NCBI GenBank assembly: GCA_035556215.1
Contig: DATMFI010000039.1
Location: 1 to 64,000 of the forward strand
Direction of reading: 5' to 3'
From: Palsa-892 sp035556215
Lineage (GTDB): Bacteria > Pseudomonadota > Alphaproteobacteria > Rhizobiales > Xanthobacteraceae
DNA length: 64,000 nt
This document shows, in pieces, positions 25,284 to 35,121 of the stretch (positions are counted from its first letter, which is position 1; every line of letters starts with the position of its first letter). The notes beneath the pieces are model-generated. The model had not been told where the DNA came from. It was given only the letters and a program-made list of their open reading frames with translations, and did not search any database. A program made the translations under genes and the position numbers.

Positions 25284-25303
25284 TGGCATACTCTGGCATA
25301 CTC
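25284..25303. repeat. 10-bp tandem repeat TGGCATACTC x2
   Basis: Two perfect adjacent copies of TGGCATACTC lie 55 bp before the Lrp-domain gene. The second is followed by TTGCC, which superficially recalls a sigma-54 promoter but has one base too few between the GG and GC elements. Confidence 0.5.
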
Positions 25304-25357
25304 TTGCCTCGCCCGCGGCTTTCTGGTTGCTTGCAGGAGGCTCATTCCGAGGTTTCG

Positions 25358-25594
25358 ATGGTCCCGTTTTTCGTGCAAATCAAATGCAAACTCGGCCAGG
25401 CTTATGAGGTTGCGAACCGTATCGCCGACTCCGAAATCGCATCGGAAATCTATTCGACGGCCGGCGATTACGATCTTCTGGTGAAATTTTACGTCGATGA
25501 AGGAACCGACATCGGCCACTTCGTCACGCAACAGGTGCAGACGGTGCCGGGCATCGAGCACACGCACACCATCGTTACGTTCAAGGCTTTCTAG
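25358..25594 (+). CDS. Stand-alone Lrp/AsnC ligand-binding (RAM) domain protein
   Basis: ATG 25358 has GAGG five bases upstream. The 78-residue product is a bare RAM domain: VQIKCKLGQAYEVANRI, then AGDYDLLVKFYV and the final VPGIEHTHTIVTF. The helix-turn-helix of full Lrp/AsnC regulators is absent, so it cannot bind DNA by that route. Similar small proteins occur widely in alphaproteobacteria and form ring-like oligomers that bind amino acids in related structures. It may modulate a full-length Lrp by mixed assembly; its target is unknown. Confidence 0.85.
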   Translation: MVPFFVQIKCKLGQAYEVANRIADSEIASEIYSTAGDYDLLVKFYVDEGTDIGHFVTQQVQTVPGIEHTHTIVTFKAF

Positions 25595-25599
25595 GAAGC

Positions 25600-26538
25600 T
25601 TATAGCGCCGCGCTCGTCGGGGTTTCCGCCTCGCGCTCGCGCGTACGATCGATGCGCAGCTTCCGCTCGCGATAGAGCACGAACAGCCCGGCGAACACGA
25701 CGAGCAGCGCACCGAGCAGCACCACGGCTTGCGGCACCTCGCCGAACAACGAATAACCGATAATCAGCGAATAGATCATCGATGTATAGGCGAACGGCGC
25801 GACGGTGCCTGCGCCGGCATGGCGATAGCTTTCCGTCACGGTGATCTGCCCGATGCCGCCGAAAATGCCCGAGCAGACGAGCGCGATCGCATCCCCCGGT
25901 GCGGGCCAGATCCAGTCCGGGATGGTGACGAAGGAAGCCAGCGTCGACAGCGCGGTGAAGGAAAATACCATGGACGCCGTGGTTTCCGTCTTGCTCATCT
26001 GGCGAACCTGAGTCATCGCCGCCGATGTCAAAATAACGCCCGCGACTGCGAACAGCGACCCCGCGAGTGCCGCTTCCTGCCGTGATGCGGTGGTGAAATT
26101 CGGCGAGAGCATGATCAGCACGCCGACGAAGCCGATGAACACCGCGATCCAGCGGAATTTCCGCACTTTTTCGCCGAGAAAGATCGCGGCCAGCGCGACG
26201 TTCAAAAGCGGCGTCGCGAAGGCGATCGCCGTCGCGTCCACCAGCGGAATGCGCGCGAGCGCCGCAAAATTGCAGAACATGCTGCCGATGCTCGCAATCG
26301 CGCGGCCGACATGCCCCCAGGGGTTGTTGAACTGAACTGCGAGGCGAAGTTCGCGCCGCCACAGAAGCATCAGGAATAGCGGCACCAGCGCGAAGAACGA
26401 GCGCGCGAAGACGACTTCCCCGAGGGGGACGCGATTGCCCAGCCAGCGGATGATCGCCGACATCAGCGTGAAACTGAGTGTCGACAGCAAAATAAGCCCG
26501 ATACCGAGATAGATATTCTGGGCCTTTTTCCGCTTCAT
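25600..26538 (-). CDS. EamA/DMT-superfamily transporter
   Basis: The 312-residue protein has ten hydrophobic segments in two repeated EamA halves; the first includes SFTLMSAIIRWLG and the second ITVTESYRHAGAGTVAPF. ATG 26538 follows a basic stretch and is the first start directly before membrane segment 1. DMT carriers of this type export amino acids or metabolites. Convergent with the Lrp-domain gene (5-bp gap between stops), whose relatives bind amino acids; a functional pairing is attractive but unproved. Confidence 0.88.
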   Translation of the reverse strand: MKRKKAQNIYLGIGLILLSTLSFTLMSAIIRWLGNRVPLGEVVFARSFFALVPLFLMLLWRRELRLAVQFNNPWGHVGRAIASIGSMFCNFAALARIPLVDATAIAFATPLLNVALAAIFLGEKVRKFRWIAVFIGFVGVLIMLSPNFTTASRQEAALAGSLFAVAGVILTSAAMTQVRQMSKTETTASMVFSFTALSTLASFVTIPDWIWPAPGDAIALVCSGIFGGIGQITVTESYRHAGAGTVAPFAYTSMIYSLIIGYSLFGEVPQAVVLLGALLVVFAGLFVLYRERKLRIDRTREREAETPTSAAL

Positions 26539-26590
26539 CTGCCCGCTTTTACGGCGGGCGCCGATTCTGTTCCAGCGCACCGGAGGAAGA

Positions 26591-29500
26591 TCAGTTCCGC
26601 CGCCGCGTGGGAGCCGCCGGTTTGCCGCTCGCCCAGAAACGCTCGGCACGCTCTGCGATCCAGCGGCAGACGATATAGAACACCGGGGTGAAGATCAGGC
26701 CGAAGAACGTGACGCCGATCATACCGAAGAACACCGCTGTGCCGAGTGCCTGGCGCAATTCAGCGCCCGCGCCGGTCGCGACGACGAGCGGGAACACGCC
26801 GAGAATGAAGGCGAGCGACGTCATCAGAATTGGCCGCAAGCGCAAATGCGCGGCCTGTTCTGCCGCCGCCCAGCGATCGCGTCCCTGGTCCTCGAGCTGC
26901 TTGGCGAACTCGACGATCAAAATGGCGTTCTTCGCGGCCAGGGCTATGAGCACAACAAAGCCGACTTGGGTCAGGATGTTGTTATCCTGCCCGCGTAACG
27001 ACACGCCGACGATCGCCGCGACGAGACACATCGGCACGATCATGATGACCGCAATCGGCAGCGTCAGACTCTCGTATTGCGCGGCCAGCACCAGGAAGAC
27101 GAACACCACCGCGAGGACGAAAGCGAAGCCCGCCGTATTGCCGGCGCGGATCTGCTGGAAGGCGAGCGTCGTCCATTCGAAGGCGAAACCTTCGGGCAGC
27201 GTTTCCTTGGCGAGCTTCTCCATGATCTGGATCGCCTGGCCCTGCGAGTAGCCGGGCGCGGCGTTGCCGTCGAGTTCGGCCGCCGAGTAAAGGTTATAGC
27301 GCGGCACGCGATATGGCCCCGAGATGTCCTGCACCGTCGTGAAAGAGCCGAGCGGCACCGTCGCGCCGGCGCTGTTGCGAACGCGAATCCGCAGCACATC
27401 CTCCGGCCCCACGCGGTACGGGCTGTCGGCCTGCACCATCACGCGGAACGTCTTGCCGAGCAGGTTGAAGTCGTTGACGTAAGCCGAGCCGATATAGACC
27501 TGCAGTGCGGAGAACACATCGGTGACGTTGACGCCGAGGAGCTGGGCCTTGGCGCGGTCGATATCGAGGTAAAGCTGCGGCGTCGAGTTTTCGAACAGCG
27601 AGAATACTTGCGCGACGCCCGGCGTCTGCGCCGCGCGGCCCATCATGGCATAGGTCGCCTGCAACAGGGCGCCCGCGCCCTGCCCCGCGCGGTCCTCGAT
27701 CATCATGCGGAAGCCGCCCGCGGTGCCGATACCACGCACCGGCGGCGGCACCACCGCGATCAGGAAGGCTTCCTGAATCGAGCTCAGGCGCTTCATGATT
27801 TCCCGCTGAATCGCGGTCGCCGACTGGTCGGGATGTTTCGCGCGCTCGTCATAGGGCGCGAGCACCGTGAACATCGCGCCTGCATTCGGCGCGTTGGTGA
27901 AGGTCGCGCCGGAGAAGCCGACGACGTTCACGACGTGCTCCACGCCCGGGATGTTCAGCACGATATCGGCCGCCCGCCGCATCACATCGTCGGTGCGCGA
28001 GATCGAGGCGCCGCCCGGCAGCTGGCTCACGACGATCAGATAGCCCTGATCGACCTGCGGGATGAAGCCGACCGGCGTGCGGCGGAATTCGAAACCGCCG
28101 AGCGCGATCACGCCGCCATAGACGCACAGCATGATGACGACCATTCGTACAGCCTTGGCGGTGAAACGGCCGTAGCCGTGGGACATCTTGTCGAAGTAAT
28201 AATTGAAGCCGTTGAAGAAGCGCTTGATGGGCGCGGCGACGCCCTTTGGCTCCTCGCCCTTCTCGGGATGCGGCTTCAAGAGCAGCGCACACATCGCCGG
28301 CGACAGCGTCAATGAGACGATCAGCGAAATCACCGTCGCGCCCGCGATGGTGAGCGCAAACTGCTTGTAGAACTGGCCGGAAATGCCGGTGATGAACGCC
28401 GACGGCACGAACACGGCACACAACACGAGCGCGATCGCGATCAGCGCGCCGCCGACCTCGTCCATACTTTTGATCGCCGCGTCATGCGGCGACAAGCCGC
28501 GCTCGATATTGCGCTCGACGTTTTCGACAACGACGATCGCGTCGTCGACCACGATGCCGATCGCGAGCACGAGGCCGAATAGCGTGAGGTTGTTCAGTGT
28601 GAAGCCGAAGATCGACATCACGAAGAAAGTGCCGACGAGCGAAATCGGAATGGCGAGGAGCGGAATGATCGCCGCGCGCCAGGTCTGCAGGAACAGGATG
28701 ACGACGAGTACGACGAGGATGATCGCCTCGAACATCGTCTCCTGCACGGCATTGACGGATTCGCGGATGAACTGCGTCGGATTGTAAAGGATGCCGTATT
28801 CCATGTCGGCCGGGAACGACTCGGAAATCTTCTTCATCGTCTTTTCGATGGCATCGGCGGTCGCGAGCGCATTCGAACCCGGCTGCTGGAAGATCGCGAT
28901 ACCGACCGAGGGGTCGCGGTCGCGGTAGAAATTCGACGAATAGTCGAGGCCGTTGATTTCGACGCGCGCGACATCCTTCAGCCGAACGATGGCGTTCGGC
29001 GTTTCCTTGATGACGATGTTGGAGAATTCCGCGGGATCGGATAGCCGCCCTTGCGTCTGCACCGCGATCTGGAAGGCGCGCTGGTCCGGCATGGGCGGCG
29101 CGTTCAGAACGCCCGAGGCGACCTGCACATTTTGTCCCTGCAGCGCGCGCACAACGTCCGCGCCGGTGAGATTGAGAGTCTGCAGCCGCTGCGGATCGAG
29201 CCAGACCCACATCGCGTAATCGCGGCTGCCGAACACGGTGATCGAACCGACGCCGTTGACGCGCGCGAGCTGGTCCTTGATCTGCAGCGTCGCATAATTC
29301 GAGATGAAGAGCTGGTCGCGCGTCTTGTTCGGCGAGACGAGGCTGATGACCATCATGAGGTCGGGCGAGGCCTTGGCCACCGTGACGCCGATGTTGCGCA
29401 CATCCACCGGCAGGCGCGGCGTCGCGGTCGCGACGCGGTTTTGCACCTGCACCTGCGCGATATCGAGATTGGTGCCGAGATCGAAGGTCACCGAAATGTT

Positions 29501-29770
29501 GAAACGGCCGTCGGCGGTCGAGTTCGAGTACACATAGAGCATGTTCTCGACGCCGTTGATCTGGTCTTCGATCGGCGACACCACCGTTTTTGCGACCGTT
29601 TCCGCGCTCGCGCCGGGATACTGCCCGGTGACGGTGACGGTCGGCGGCGCGATCTCCGGATATTGCGCGACCGGCAGCCGCGAGAAACTCACCGCGCCGA
29701 CGATCACGAAAACGATCGAGACGACGGCGGCGAAGATCGGGCGGTCGATGAAGAAGTGCGAGATGCGCAT
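26591..29770 (-). CDS. RND multidrug efflux permease (HAE1/AcrB type)
   Basis: 1059 residues, the usual size of AcrB/MexB. It starts with FFIDRPIFAAVVSIVFVIVG (membrane helix 1), has the large periplasmic loops, and carries the proton-relay aspartates in VGIVVDDAIVVVEN-type helix 4. A second helix block near 880-1030 completes the trimeric pump unit. It exports drugs and lipophilic compounds using the proton gradient. The adaptor gene ends 5 bp upstream. No outer membrane TolC-type gene follows, so it probably shares one encoded elsewhere. Confidence 0.95.
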   Translation of the reverse strand: MRISHFFIDRPIFAAVVSIVFVIVGAVSFSRLPVAQYPEIAPPTVTVTGQYPGASAETVAKTVVSPIEDQINGVENMLYVYSNSTADGRFNISVTFDLGTNLDIAQVQVQNRVATATPRLPVDVRNIGVTVAKASPDLMMVISLVSPNKTRDQLFISNYATLQIKDQLARVNGVGSITVFGSRDYAMWVWLDPQRLQTLNLTGADVVRALQGQNVQVASGVLNAPPMPDQRAFQIAVQTQGRLSDPAEFSNIVIKETPNAIVRLKDVARVEINGLDYSSNFYRDRDPSVGIAIFQQPGSNALATADAIEKTMKKISESFPADMEYGILYNPTQFIRESVNAVQETMFEAIILVVLVVILFLQTWRAAIIPLLAIPISLVGTFFVMSIFGFTLNNLTLFGLVLAIGIVVDDAIVVVENVERNIERGLSPHDAAIKSMDEVGGALIAIALVLCAVFVPSAFITGISGQFYKQFALTIAGATVISLIVSLTLSPAMCALLLKPHPEKGEEPKGVAAPIKRFFNGFNYYFDKMSHGYGRFTAKAVRMVVIMLCVYGGVIALGGFEFRRTPVGFIPQVDQGYLIVVSQLPGGASISRTDDVMRRAADIVLNIPGVEHVVNVVGFSGATFTNAPNAGAMFTVLAPYDERAKHPDQSATAIQREIMKRLSSIQEAFLIAVVPPPVRGIGTAGGFRMMIEDRAGQGAGALLQATYAMMGRAAQTPGVAQVFSLFENSTPQLYLDIDRAKAQLLGVNVTDVFSALQVYIGSAYVNDFNLLGKTFRVMVQADSPYRVGPEDVLRIRVRNSAGATVPLGSFTTVQDISGPYRVPRYNLYSAAELDGNAAPGYSQGQAIQIMEKLAKETLPEGFAFEWTTLAFQQIRAGNTAGFAFVLAVVFVFLVLAAQYESLTLPIAVIMIVPMCLVAAIVGVSLRGQDNNILTQVGFVVLIALAAKNAILIVEFAKQLEDQGRDRWAAAEQAAHLRLRPILMTSLAFILGVFPLVVATGAGAELRQALGTAVFFGMIGVTFFGLIFTPVFYIVCRWIAERAERFWASGKPAAPTRRRN

Positions 29771-29775
29771 TGGTC

Positions 29776-31098
29776 TTACTTCTTCTCCGGTTCGGCCTTG
29801 GACGGCTCACTCTTGGCTTTATCAGCCGGGGCTTTCATCAACTGCTCGGAAGCCTTGCTGCCGGATTCCGGCACCGGCTGGTCGTTCGTGTCCTTCTTCG
29901 GCGCCGCAGGCGGCGCGGCCTTCTGCTGGCCTGCCTGCTGCTGCATTTGCTGCTGCATCTGCTTCATCTGTTCTTCGGTGAGCGGCGTCACCTTCACACC
30001 GGGTCGCGCGCGCATGAGGCCGTTGACGATGATATCGTCGTTTTCATCGACGCCTTTGACGACGCGCAGATTGCCGTGCAACTCGCCGAGCGTGACGAAC
30101 TTCTGCCCCACCGTGTGATCTGGACCGACGACAAAGACGAATTTGCGAATCTGTTCGCTGCCGATCGCCATGTCGGGCACCAGCAATGCTTCGTATTCGC
30201 GCGAGGCCGGCACCTGAATGCGCCCGAACATGCCGGGCGTGAACAGCCCTGTCGGATTGGGGAACACCGCGCGGCCGCGGATCGTGCCCGACGACTGGTC
30301 GATGACGTTATCGACGAAGTCGATCTTACCCTCGTGCTTGAACTCCTTTTCGTCGAGGAGCTTCAGCTTCACCGGTACCGAGGCAAAACGGCTGCCGGTT
30401 TCGCGCGAGCTCTGCGAGATGCGCTCATAGCGAAGGAAGGCACCCTCATCCGCCGTGAACTCGAAACGGATCGGGTCGATGGAAACGATCGTTGCGAGCA
30501 GCGTCGTATTACCCGACGTGCCGCCGGTCACGAGATTGCCGACCGAGACGCGGCGATCGCCGATGCGGCCGGTGACCGGCGCGCGCAATTCGGTGAATTG
30601 CAGATCGAGCTCGGCCTGCCGCAGCGCGGCTTCGCTGGAGGCTACGGAGGCTTCCGCGATGCGCTTGGTCTGGGTGCGCTGTTCGTAGACTTGTTGCGAG
30701 ATCGTCTTGTCGGCCAAAAGCTTCTGGCCGCGTTCCAAGTCAGCCGTGGCAAAGGCGAGATTCGCCCTGGCCTGCGCCAGCGTGCCCTTGGCCTGATCGA
30801 CCGCGTTCTGGAACGGACGTTTGTCGATGGTGAACAGAAGGTCGCCCTTCTTCACCATCTGGCCGTCATTGAAATCGATACTGTCGAGATAGCCCGAAAC
30901 GCGCGCGCGAATTTCAACGCTGTCGACGGCAATGAAGCGCCCGACATATTCGTCGCGATCGACGACCTTCTGCTTGATCGGTTTGGCGATCGTAACCGGC
31001 GGCGGGGGCGGCGCCGGTGGCGCCTCGCCGCAGCTTGCGAGCATAGAGACGATGAAGGCGGTCGCCGTCAGGCGAAGCGGAAAGGTAATGCGATTCAT
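29776..31098 (-). CDS. RND efflux periplasmic adaptor (membrane fusion protein)
   Basis: 440 residues from ATG 31098. A signal with lipobox MLASC predicts an inner-membrane lipoprotein like AcrA. The barrel-sandwich/lipoyl halves (VSGYLDSIDFNDGQMVKKGDLLF and LRAPVTGRIGDRRVSVGNLV) flank a coiled-coil hairpin. Beta-barrel and membrane-proximal domains follow. The last 65 residues are unusual: a Q/M run (MKQMQQQMQQQAGQQ) and a K/P/A-rich tail, probably unstructured. First gene of the pump operon. Confidence 0.93.
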   Translation of the reverse strand: MNRITFPLRLTATAFIVSMLASCGEAPPAPPPPPVTIAKPIKQKVVDRDEYVGRFIAVDSVEIRARVSGYLDSIDFNDGQMVKKGDLLFTIDKRPFQNAVDQAKGTLAQARANLAFATADLERGQKLLADKTISQQVYEQRTQTKRIAEASVASSEAALRQAELDLQFTELRAPVTGRIGDRRVSVGNLVTGGTSGNTTLLATIVSIDPIRFEFTADEGAFLRYERISQSSRETGSRFASVPVKLKLLDEKEFKHEGKIDFVDNVIDQSSGTIRGRAVFPNPTGLFTPGMFGRIQVPASREYEALLVPDMAIGSEQIRKFVFVVGPDHTVGQKFVTLGELHGNLRVVKGVDENDDIIVNGLMRARPGVKVTPLTEEQMKQMQQQMQQQAGQQKAAPPAAPKKDTNDQPVPESGSKASEQLMKAPADKAKSEPSKAEPEKK

Positions 31099-31166
31099 GG
31101 AATGCCCCGTGGGTGCGCGGTCATAGCGCATCTCTCCGGAGGAGGAAACCCGCTGCGGCGCGGACT

Positions 31167-32738
31167 TTATAATCGCTGGTTAGGCGAAATTTGTGCTTGT
31201 GCCGTGGGATTTCCCGGTCGCAACAGATTTCGCATCCAGTTTTTTCCCAACAACATCAAGATCAGCGTGGCATACAAAATTGTGCCGAAAATAAGCAGCA
31301 CGAGCAGCAGGATTTCCTCTCCGAAACGTGAAAGTCCCGTGAAATAAGGCGAAGCGAACCGCTGGCCTGCATAAAATACGAGCCCCAGCACGAGCCCGAT
31401 TGCGGCGAGAATCAGCACGCGATTCAAAGTCACCGCCGGTTGCTCGAATCCGCGACGATGGGCCGCCCAAATCAGCAACAACAGGTTGAGCCACGCGCCC
31501 GCCGCCGTCGCGAGTGCGAGGCCGACCTGCGATAGCGGCCCGGTGAGTACAATCTTGAGGAGAATATTGACGGCGACGGCCGTGAGCGCCGCCTTTACCG
31601 GAGTCGCCGTATCGCCGCGCGCGAGAAACGGCGCAGTGAAGCTGCGCATCAGCATAAATGGAATGAGCCCGGTCGCGTAAGCCGCGAGCGTCATCGCCGC
31701 GGCATGTGCGTCGGCAGCACTAAAAGCACCGCGCATGAACAGCGCGCGCATGACGAGATCGGGAATGGCGATCGCGCCAGCCGCGAACGGAATGGCGATC
31801 AGAAGCGAAAGCTCGATCGCCCTTCCCTGTGAAGCCGCGGCGCCCGGCTCATCGTTCGCGGCGAGCCGCCGCGACATTTCCGGCAGCAGCACGATGCCGA
31901 TGGCAATGCCTGCGACACCGATCGGCAATTGATTGATGCGATCGGCGTAATAGAGCGCCGACAGGGCACCGGCGGGGAGAAACGTCGCGATGATCGTGTC
32001 GGCAAACAGCGCGAGCTGCACGCCGCCCGCGCCGACGATCGCGGGGCCGAGTGCTTTCAGGAAGCGCTTGGTCGGCTCATCGAGTTTCGGCATCCGGAAG
32101 CGAAAACCGAAACCGTGCTTTTCGGCGTCGACCGCGACGATCAACACCTCAAGGAAGCCCGCGATCAGCACCCCCCAAGCCGCCGCGTGACCCGCGGTGG
32201 GAAAGAACGGCGTGGCGAGAAGCGCCGTCACCATACTGATGTTCAGAAACACCGGCGCCGCGGCGGCGCTCGCGAAGCGATGGTTCGCGTTGAGCGTGCC
32301 CGAGATCATCGCCAGCATTGCGGTCAGGGCGAGATACGGAAACGTGATGCGCGTGAACGACACCGCGAGCCCAAAACGCGCAGGGTCTTCCGAAAGACCC
32401 GGCGCCAAGAGCTTCACCATCTCCGGCGTGAAAACCCAGGCGAGCGCAAGCAACGCAACTTGAATGAGCAGCAGCCCCGTGCCGATCTCGTTGGCGAATT
32501 CCCGCGCCTGATCGCTGCCGTCCTGTTCGAGGCGGCGCGCGTAAGCCGGCACGAAGGCGCTCGCGAACGCGCCTTCGGCGAAAATCGCGCGGAAATGGTT
32601 GGGCAAACGGAACGCGACGAGAAACGCGTCGGCAACGGGACCGGCACCGAGGATCGCGGCCATCACGACGTCACGCACGAAACCGGTAACGCGCGAAACC
32701 AGCGTCCAGCCGCCGACGGTGAAGATGTTGCGGATCAT
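31167..32738 (-). CDS. murJ: Lipid II flippase MurJ
   Basis: The 523-residue protein shows the MurJ opening VGGWTLVSRVTGFVRDVVMAAILG and GPVADAFLVAFRLPNHFRAIFAEGAF, with the conserved arginines needed in the central cavity. Fourteen hydrophobic segments of the MOP superfamily follow. It moves the peptidoglycan precursor lipid II across the inner membrane and is normally essential. It is the last gene of a minus-strand operon behind a sugar aminotransferase and an oxidoreductase, so a role with other undecaprenyl-linked glycans cannot be excluded. Confidence 0.92.
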   Translation of the reverse strand: MIRNIFTVGGWTLVSRVTGFVRDVVMAAILGAGPVADAFLVAFRLPNHFRAIFAEGAFASAFVPAYARRLEQDGSDQAREFANEIGTGLLLIQVALLALAWVFTPEMVKLLAPGLSEDPARFGLAVSFTRITFPYLALTAMLAMISGTLNANHRFASAAAAPVFLNISMVTALLATPFFPTAGHAAAWGVLIAGFLEVLIVAVDAEKHGFGFRFRMPKLDEPTKRFLKALGPAIVGAGGVQLALFADTIIATFLPAGALSALYYADRINQLPIGVAGIAIGIVLLPEMSRRLAANDEPGAAASQGRAIELSLLIAIPFAAGAIAIPDLVMRALFMRGAFSAADAHAAAMTLAAYATGLIPFMLMRSFTAPFLARGDTATPVKAALTAVAVNILLKIVLTGPLSQVGLALATAAGAWLNLLLLIWAAHRRGFEQPAVTLNRVLILAAIGLVLGLVFYAGQRFASPYFTGLSRFGEEILLLVLLIFGTILYATLILMLLGKNWMRNLLRPGNPTAQAQISPNQRL

Positions 32739-32763
32739 GCGGCCGCTCCGAAGCGGCGCAGGC

Positions 32764-33930
32764 TCAAGCGGTCAGATGCCGCTTCACCGCTTCGCAAATG
32801 CGGTCCTGCGTCGGCTCGTCGAGATAGGCGTGCATCGGCAGCGAGATCACCTCGTGCGAAAGCTTCTCGGTGACCGGCAAGCCGCCTTCGGCTTGCGGGA
32901 ACCGCTTGTAGGCCTCGTGCTGATGCGGCGGCTTTGCATAATAGATCGCGGTCGGAATGCCCTCGGCCTTCAGCGCCGCGGCAAGGCCGTCGCGCCGGCC
33001 GGGTTGCAGCCGAATCGTGTATTGCGCCCATACCGAAGTGTAGCCTTCCGGCACGCGCGGGACGATGGCGTACTGGCCGAGCTTCTCGGCATAGCGTGCC
33101 GCCGCTTTATTGCGGGCAACGATTTCCGCCGGGAAAATCTTGAGTTTTTCGATCAGGACCGCGGCCTGAATGGTATCCAGCCGCCCGGTGATGCCGATAT
33201 GGGAGAACTCAGGCTTGCCGGGAAGCTGGCCGTGGACGCGCAGGCCCCGGATCGTTTCGGCAAGCTGGTCGTCATTGGTGAAGACCGCGCCGCCGTCGCC
33301 ATAGCAGCCGAGCGGCTTTGCCGGAAAGAAGCTCGTCGCCGCCGCGAGGCCAATGCCGCCGATCTTCCTGCTCTTGTAGACGCCGCCAAAGCCTTGCGCC
33401 GCATCGTCGAGCACGAAGAGATTGTTTTCCGCCGCGACCGCCGCGATTGCATCGTGATCGGCCGGCAGACCAAAGAGATCGACCGGGATCACCGCCTTCG
33501 GCTTGAGGCCGAGCTTCTTCGCGGCCGCGATTGCCTTCTTCAGGCTCGCGACATCCATGTTGAACGTATGCTCGTCGATATCGACGAAGACCGGCGTGCC
33601 GCCGACGAGCGCCACCGTCTCGCAGGTCGCGGCGAAGGTGAACGACGGGCAGAACACCGCATCGCCCTGCCCGATGCCCTTGGCGAGCAGCACCAGCATC
33701 AGCGCGTCGGTGCCGCTCGCGCAGCTGATCGTATGTTTCACGCCGGCGAAGTTTGAGAGCTGCGCTTCGAGCTCGCGTACTTCCGGCCCGAGGATGAACT
33801 GGCAGTGATTGAGAACTTTTGCGACGGCGTCGTCGATGGCCTTGCCGAGATGCTTGCGCTGGCCGGCGACGTCGATGAAGGGAATCGGCTGCACGTTATT
33901 GCTTACTCCGGGACGGACAGGCTGGTTCAT
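32764..33930 (-). CDS. DegT/DnrJ/EryC1 sugar aminotransferase
   Basis: A 388-residue PLP-dependent enzyme of the SMAT family. Motifs are SCASGTDALMLVL (cofactor loop), VDLFGLPAD, DDAAQGFGG (PLP-contacting aspartate), and SFFPAKPLGCYGDGGA with the catalytic lysine. The pattern is closest to WbpE/WlbC, which aminates UDP-3-oxo-GlcNAcA. ATG 33930 is followed directly by the domain. Twenty bases downstream of a Gfo/Idh-type dehydrogenase of the WbpB/WlbA type, so the two genes probably act in sequence to build a 2,3-diamino sugar. Confidence 0.9.
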   Translation of the reverse strand: MNQPVRPGVSNNVQPIPFIDVAGQRKHLGKAIDDAVAKVLNHCQFILGPEVRELEAQLSNFAGVKHTISCASGTDALMLVLLAKGIGQGDAVFCPSFTFAATCETVALVGGTPVFVDIDEHTFNMDVASLKKAIAAAKKLGLKPKAVIPVDLFGLPADHDAIAAVAAENNLFVLDDAAQGFGGVYKSRKIGGIGLAAATSFFPAKPLGCYGDGGAVFTNDDQLAETIRGLRVHGQLPGKPEFSHIGITGRLDTIQAAVLIEKLKIFPAEIVARNKAAARYAEKLGQYAIVPRVPEGYTSVWAQYTIRLQPGRRDGLAAALKAEGIPTAIYYAKPPHQHEAYKRFPQAEGGLPVTEKLSHEVISLPMHAYLDEPTQDRICEAVKRHLTA

Positions 33931-33950
33931 CTCGTTCTCTGATGTGAGGT

Positions 33951-34913
33951 TCAGCTTGCGACGGCGCGCGGGCCGCGCTTGGGCATCGACGAATTGCCTT
34001 CGAGGCACTGGATCGCGATCTCAAGGCTTGCGACGCCCTCTTCGCCGCCGATCAGCGGCTTTTCGTCGCCACGGATCGACTGAATGAAGTGCAGAAGCTC
34101 TGCGCGGAGCGGCTCGGCGTGCCCCACCGAAAGATGGCGCATCGAATAGCTGCCATCCGGCTGGAAGCCGTAGCACTCGGTGACCTGCCGCGTCAGCAAG
34201 TCGCCGATGACATATTTATTGCGCGTCGCGACATGCACATTGCGCGCCTTGAACGGCGTCAGCCAGTTGGTGTTGATGTGCGCGAGCACGCCCGACGCCG
34301 TACGGAACTGCAGGAGCGCGATGTCCTCGCGCTGCGCGATGGCGCGCGTGAGCTGCGGCTGCACCTCGGTGATTTCGGATTCGGTAAACCAGCGGATGAG
34401 GTCAATGTCGTGAACCGCAAGATCGATGACGACGCCGACATTCGACATGCGCGGCGGGAACGGGCCGACGCGCGTGATGCCGATCGAAAGAATTTCCTGA
34501 TCCGAGATCGCCTGCTTGATCGCCTGCACTGTCGGATTGAAACGCTCGACATGACCGACCATCAGCTTGACGCCCTTGCGGCGCGCGGCGGCGACGATCT
34601 CGCGGCCTTCCGCAACCGTTGGCGCGATCGGTTTTTCGACCAGCAAATGCGTGCCCGCTTCGATGCAATCGAGCGCGACCTGGTGATGAAGATGCGTGGG
34701 GGCAGCGACGATCACGGCATCGAGCCCGAGGGCCAGGAGCGATTTGTGATCGGAAACCGTCGCGCAGCCGACGGCGCCCGCGATATGCTTGGCATGGTCG
34801 GTATCGGGATCGGCAATCGCCACAAGTTCGATGCCGGGCAATTCGGCCAGCACGCGTGCATGGTTCGAACCCATGACGCCGACGCCGACGATGCCAAAAC
34901 GAAGATCAGACAT
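33951..34913 (-). CDS. Gfo/Idh/MocA oxidoreductase, WlbA-like
   Basis: The 320-residue enzyme has the Rossmann motif GVGVMGSNHARVLAE (about 10-24), the family signature EKPIAPT (lysine in the active site), and GHVERFNP near 130. With the next gene, a sugar aminotransferase, it fits UDP-GlcNAc(A) 3-dehydrogenase of the WbpB/WlbA kind, which supplies the 3-keto sugar. ATG 34913 has GGGGG upstream; an alternative start at 34934 lies before that. First gene of the operon ending in murJ. Confidence 0.87.
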   Translation of the reverse strand: MSDLRFGIVGVGVMGSNHARVLAELPGIELVAIADPDTDHAKHIAGAVGCATVSDHKSLLALGLDAVIVAAPTHLHHQVALDCIEAGTHLLVEKPIAPTVAEGREIVAAARRKGVKLMVGHVERFNPTVQAIKQAISDQEILSIGITRVGPFPPRMSNVGVVIDLAVHDIDLIRWFTESEITEVQPQLTRAIAQREDIALLQFRTASGVLAHINTNWLTPFKARNVHVATRNKYVIGDLLTRQVTECYGFQPDGSYSMRHLSVGHAEPLRAELLHFIQSIRGDEKPLIGGEEGVASLEIAIQCLEGNSSMPKRGPRAVAS

Positions 34914-35121
34914 TAAGAACGCCCCCTTGGCCAACGGCCAACTTCTTCAATTTCCTAAGCTTTGGCTACGGAGTATCATGCGACATAATGCCGAGCGATA
35001 GCGCTTGCGGCTAATCCCTTCACAATTCATAACAAATGGTTGCAAAGCCGCGGCAAGAATGTTTACTGCCACGGGCATTTCCCGAAATTCCTTTTCGACG
35101 ACGCATCTTTCTCGCTGCAAA

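Noticed and set aside
25284..25310. Possible sigma-54 promoter (TGGCATACTCTTGCC)
   Set aside because: Only nine bases separate the GG and GC elements instead of ten, and the sequence is explained by a 10-bp tandem repeat.
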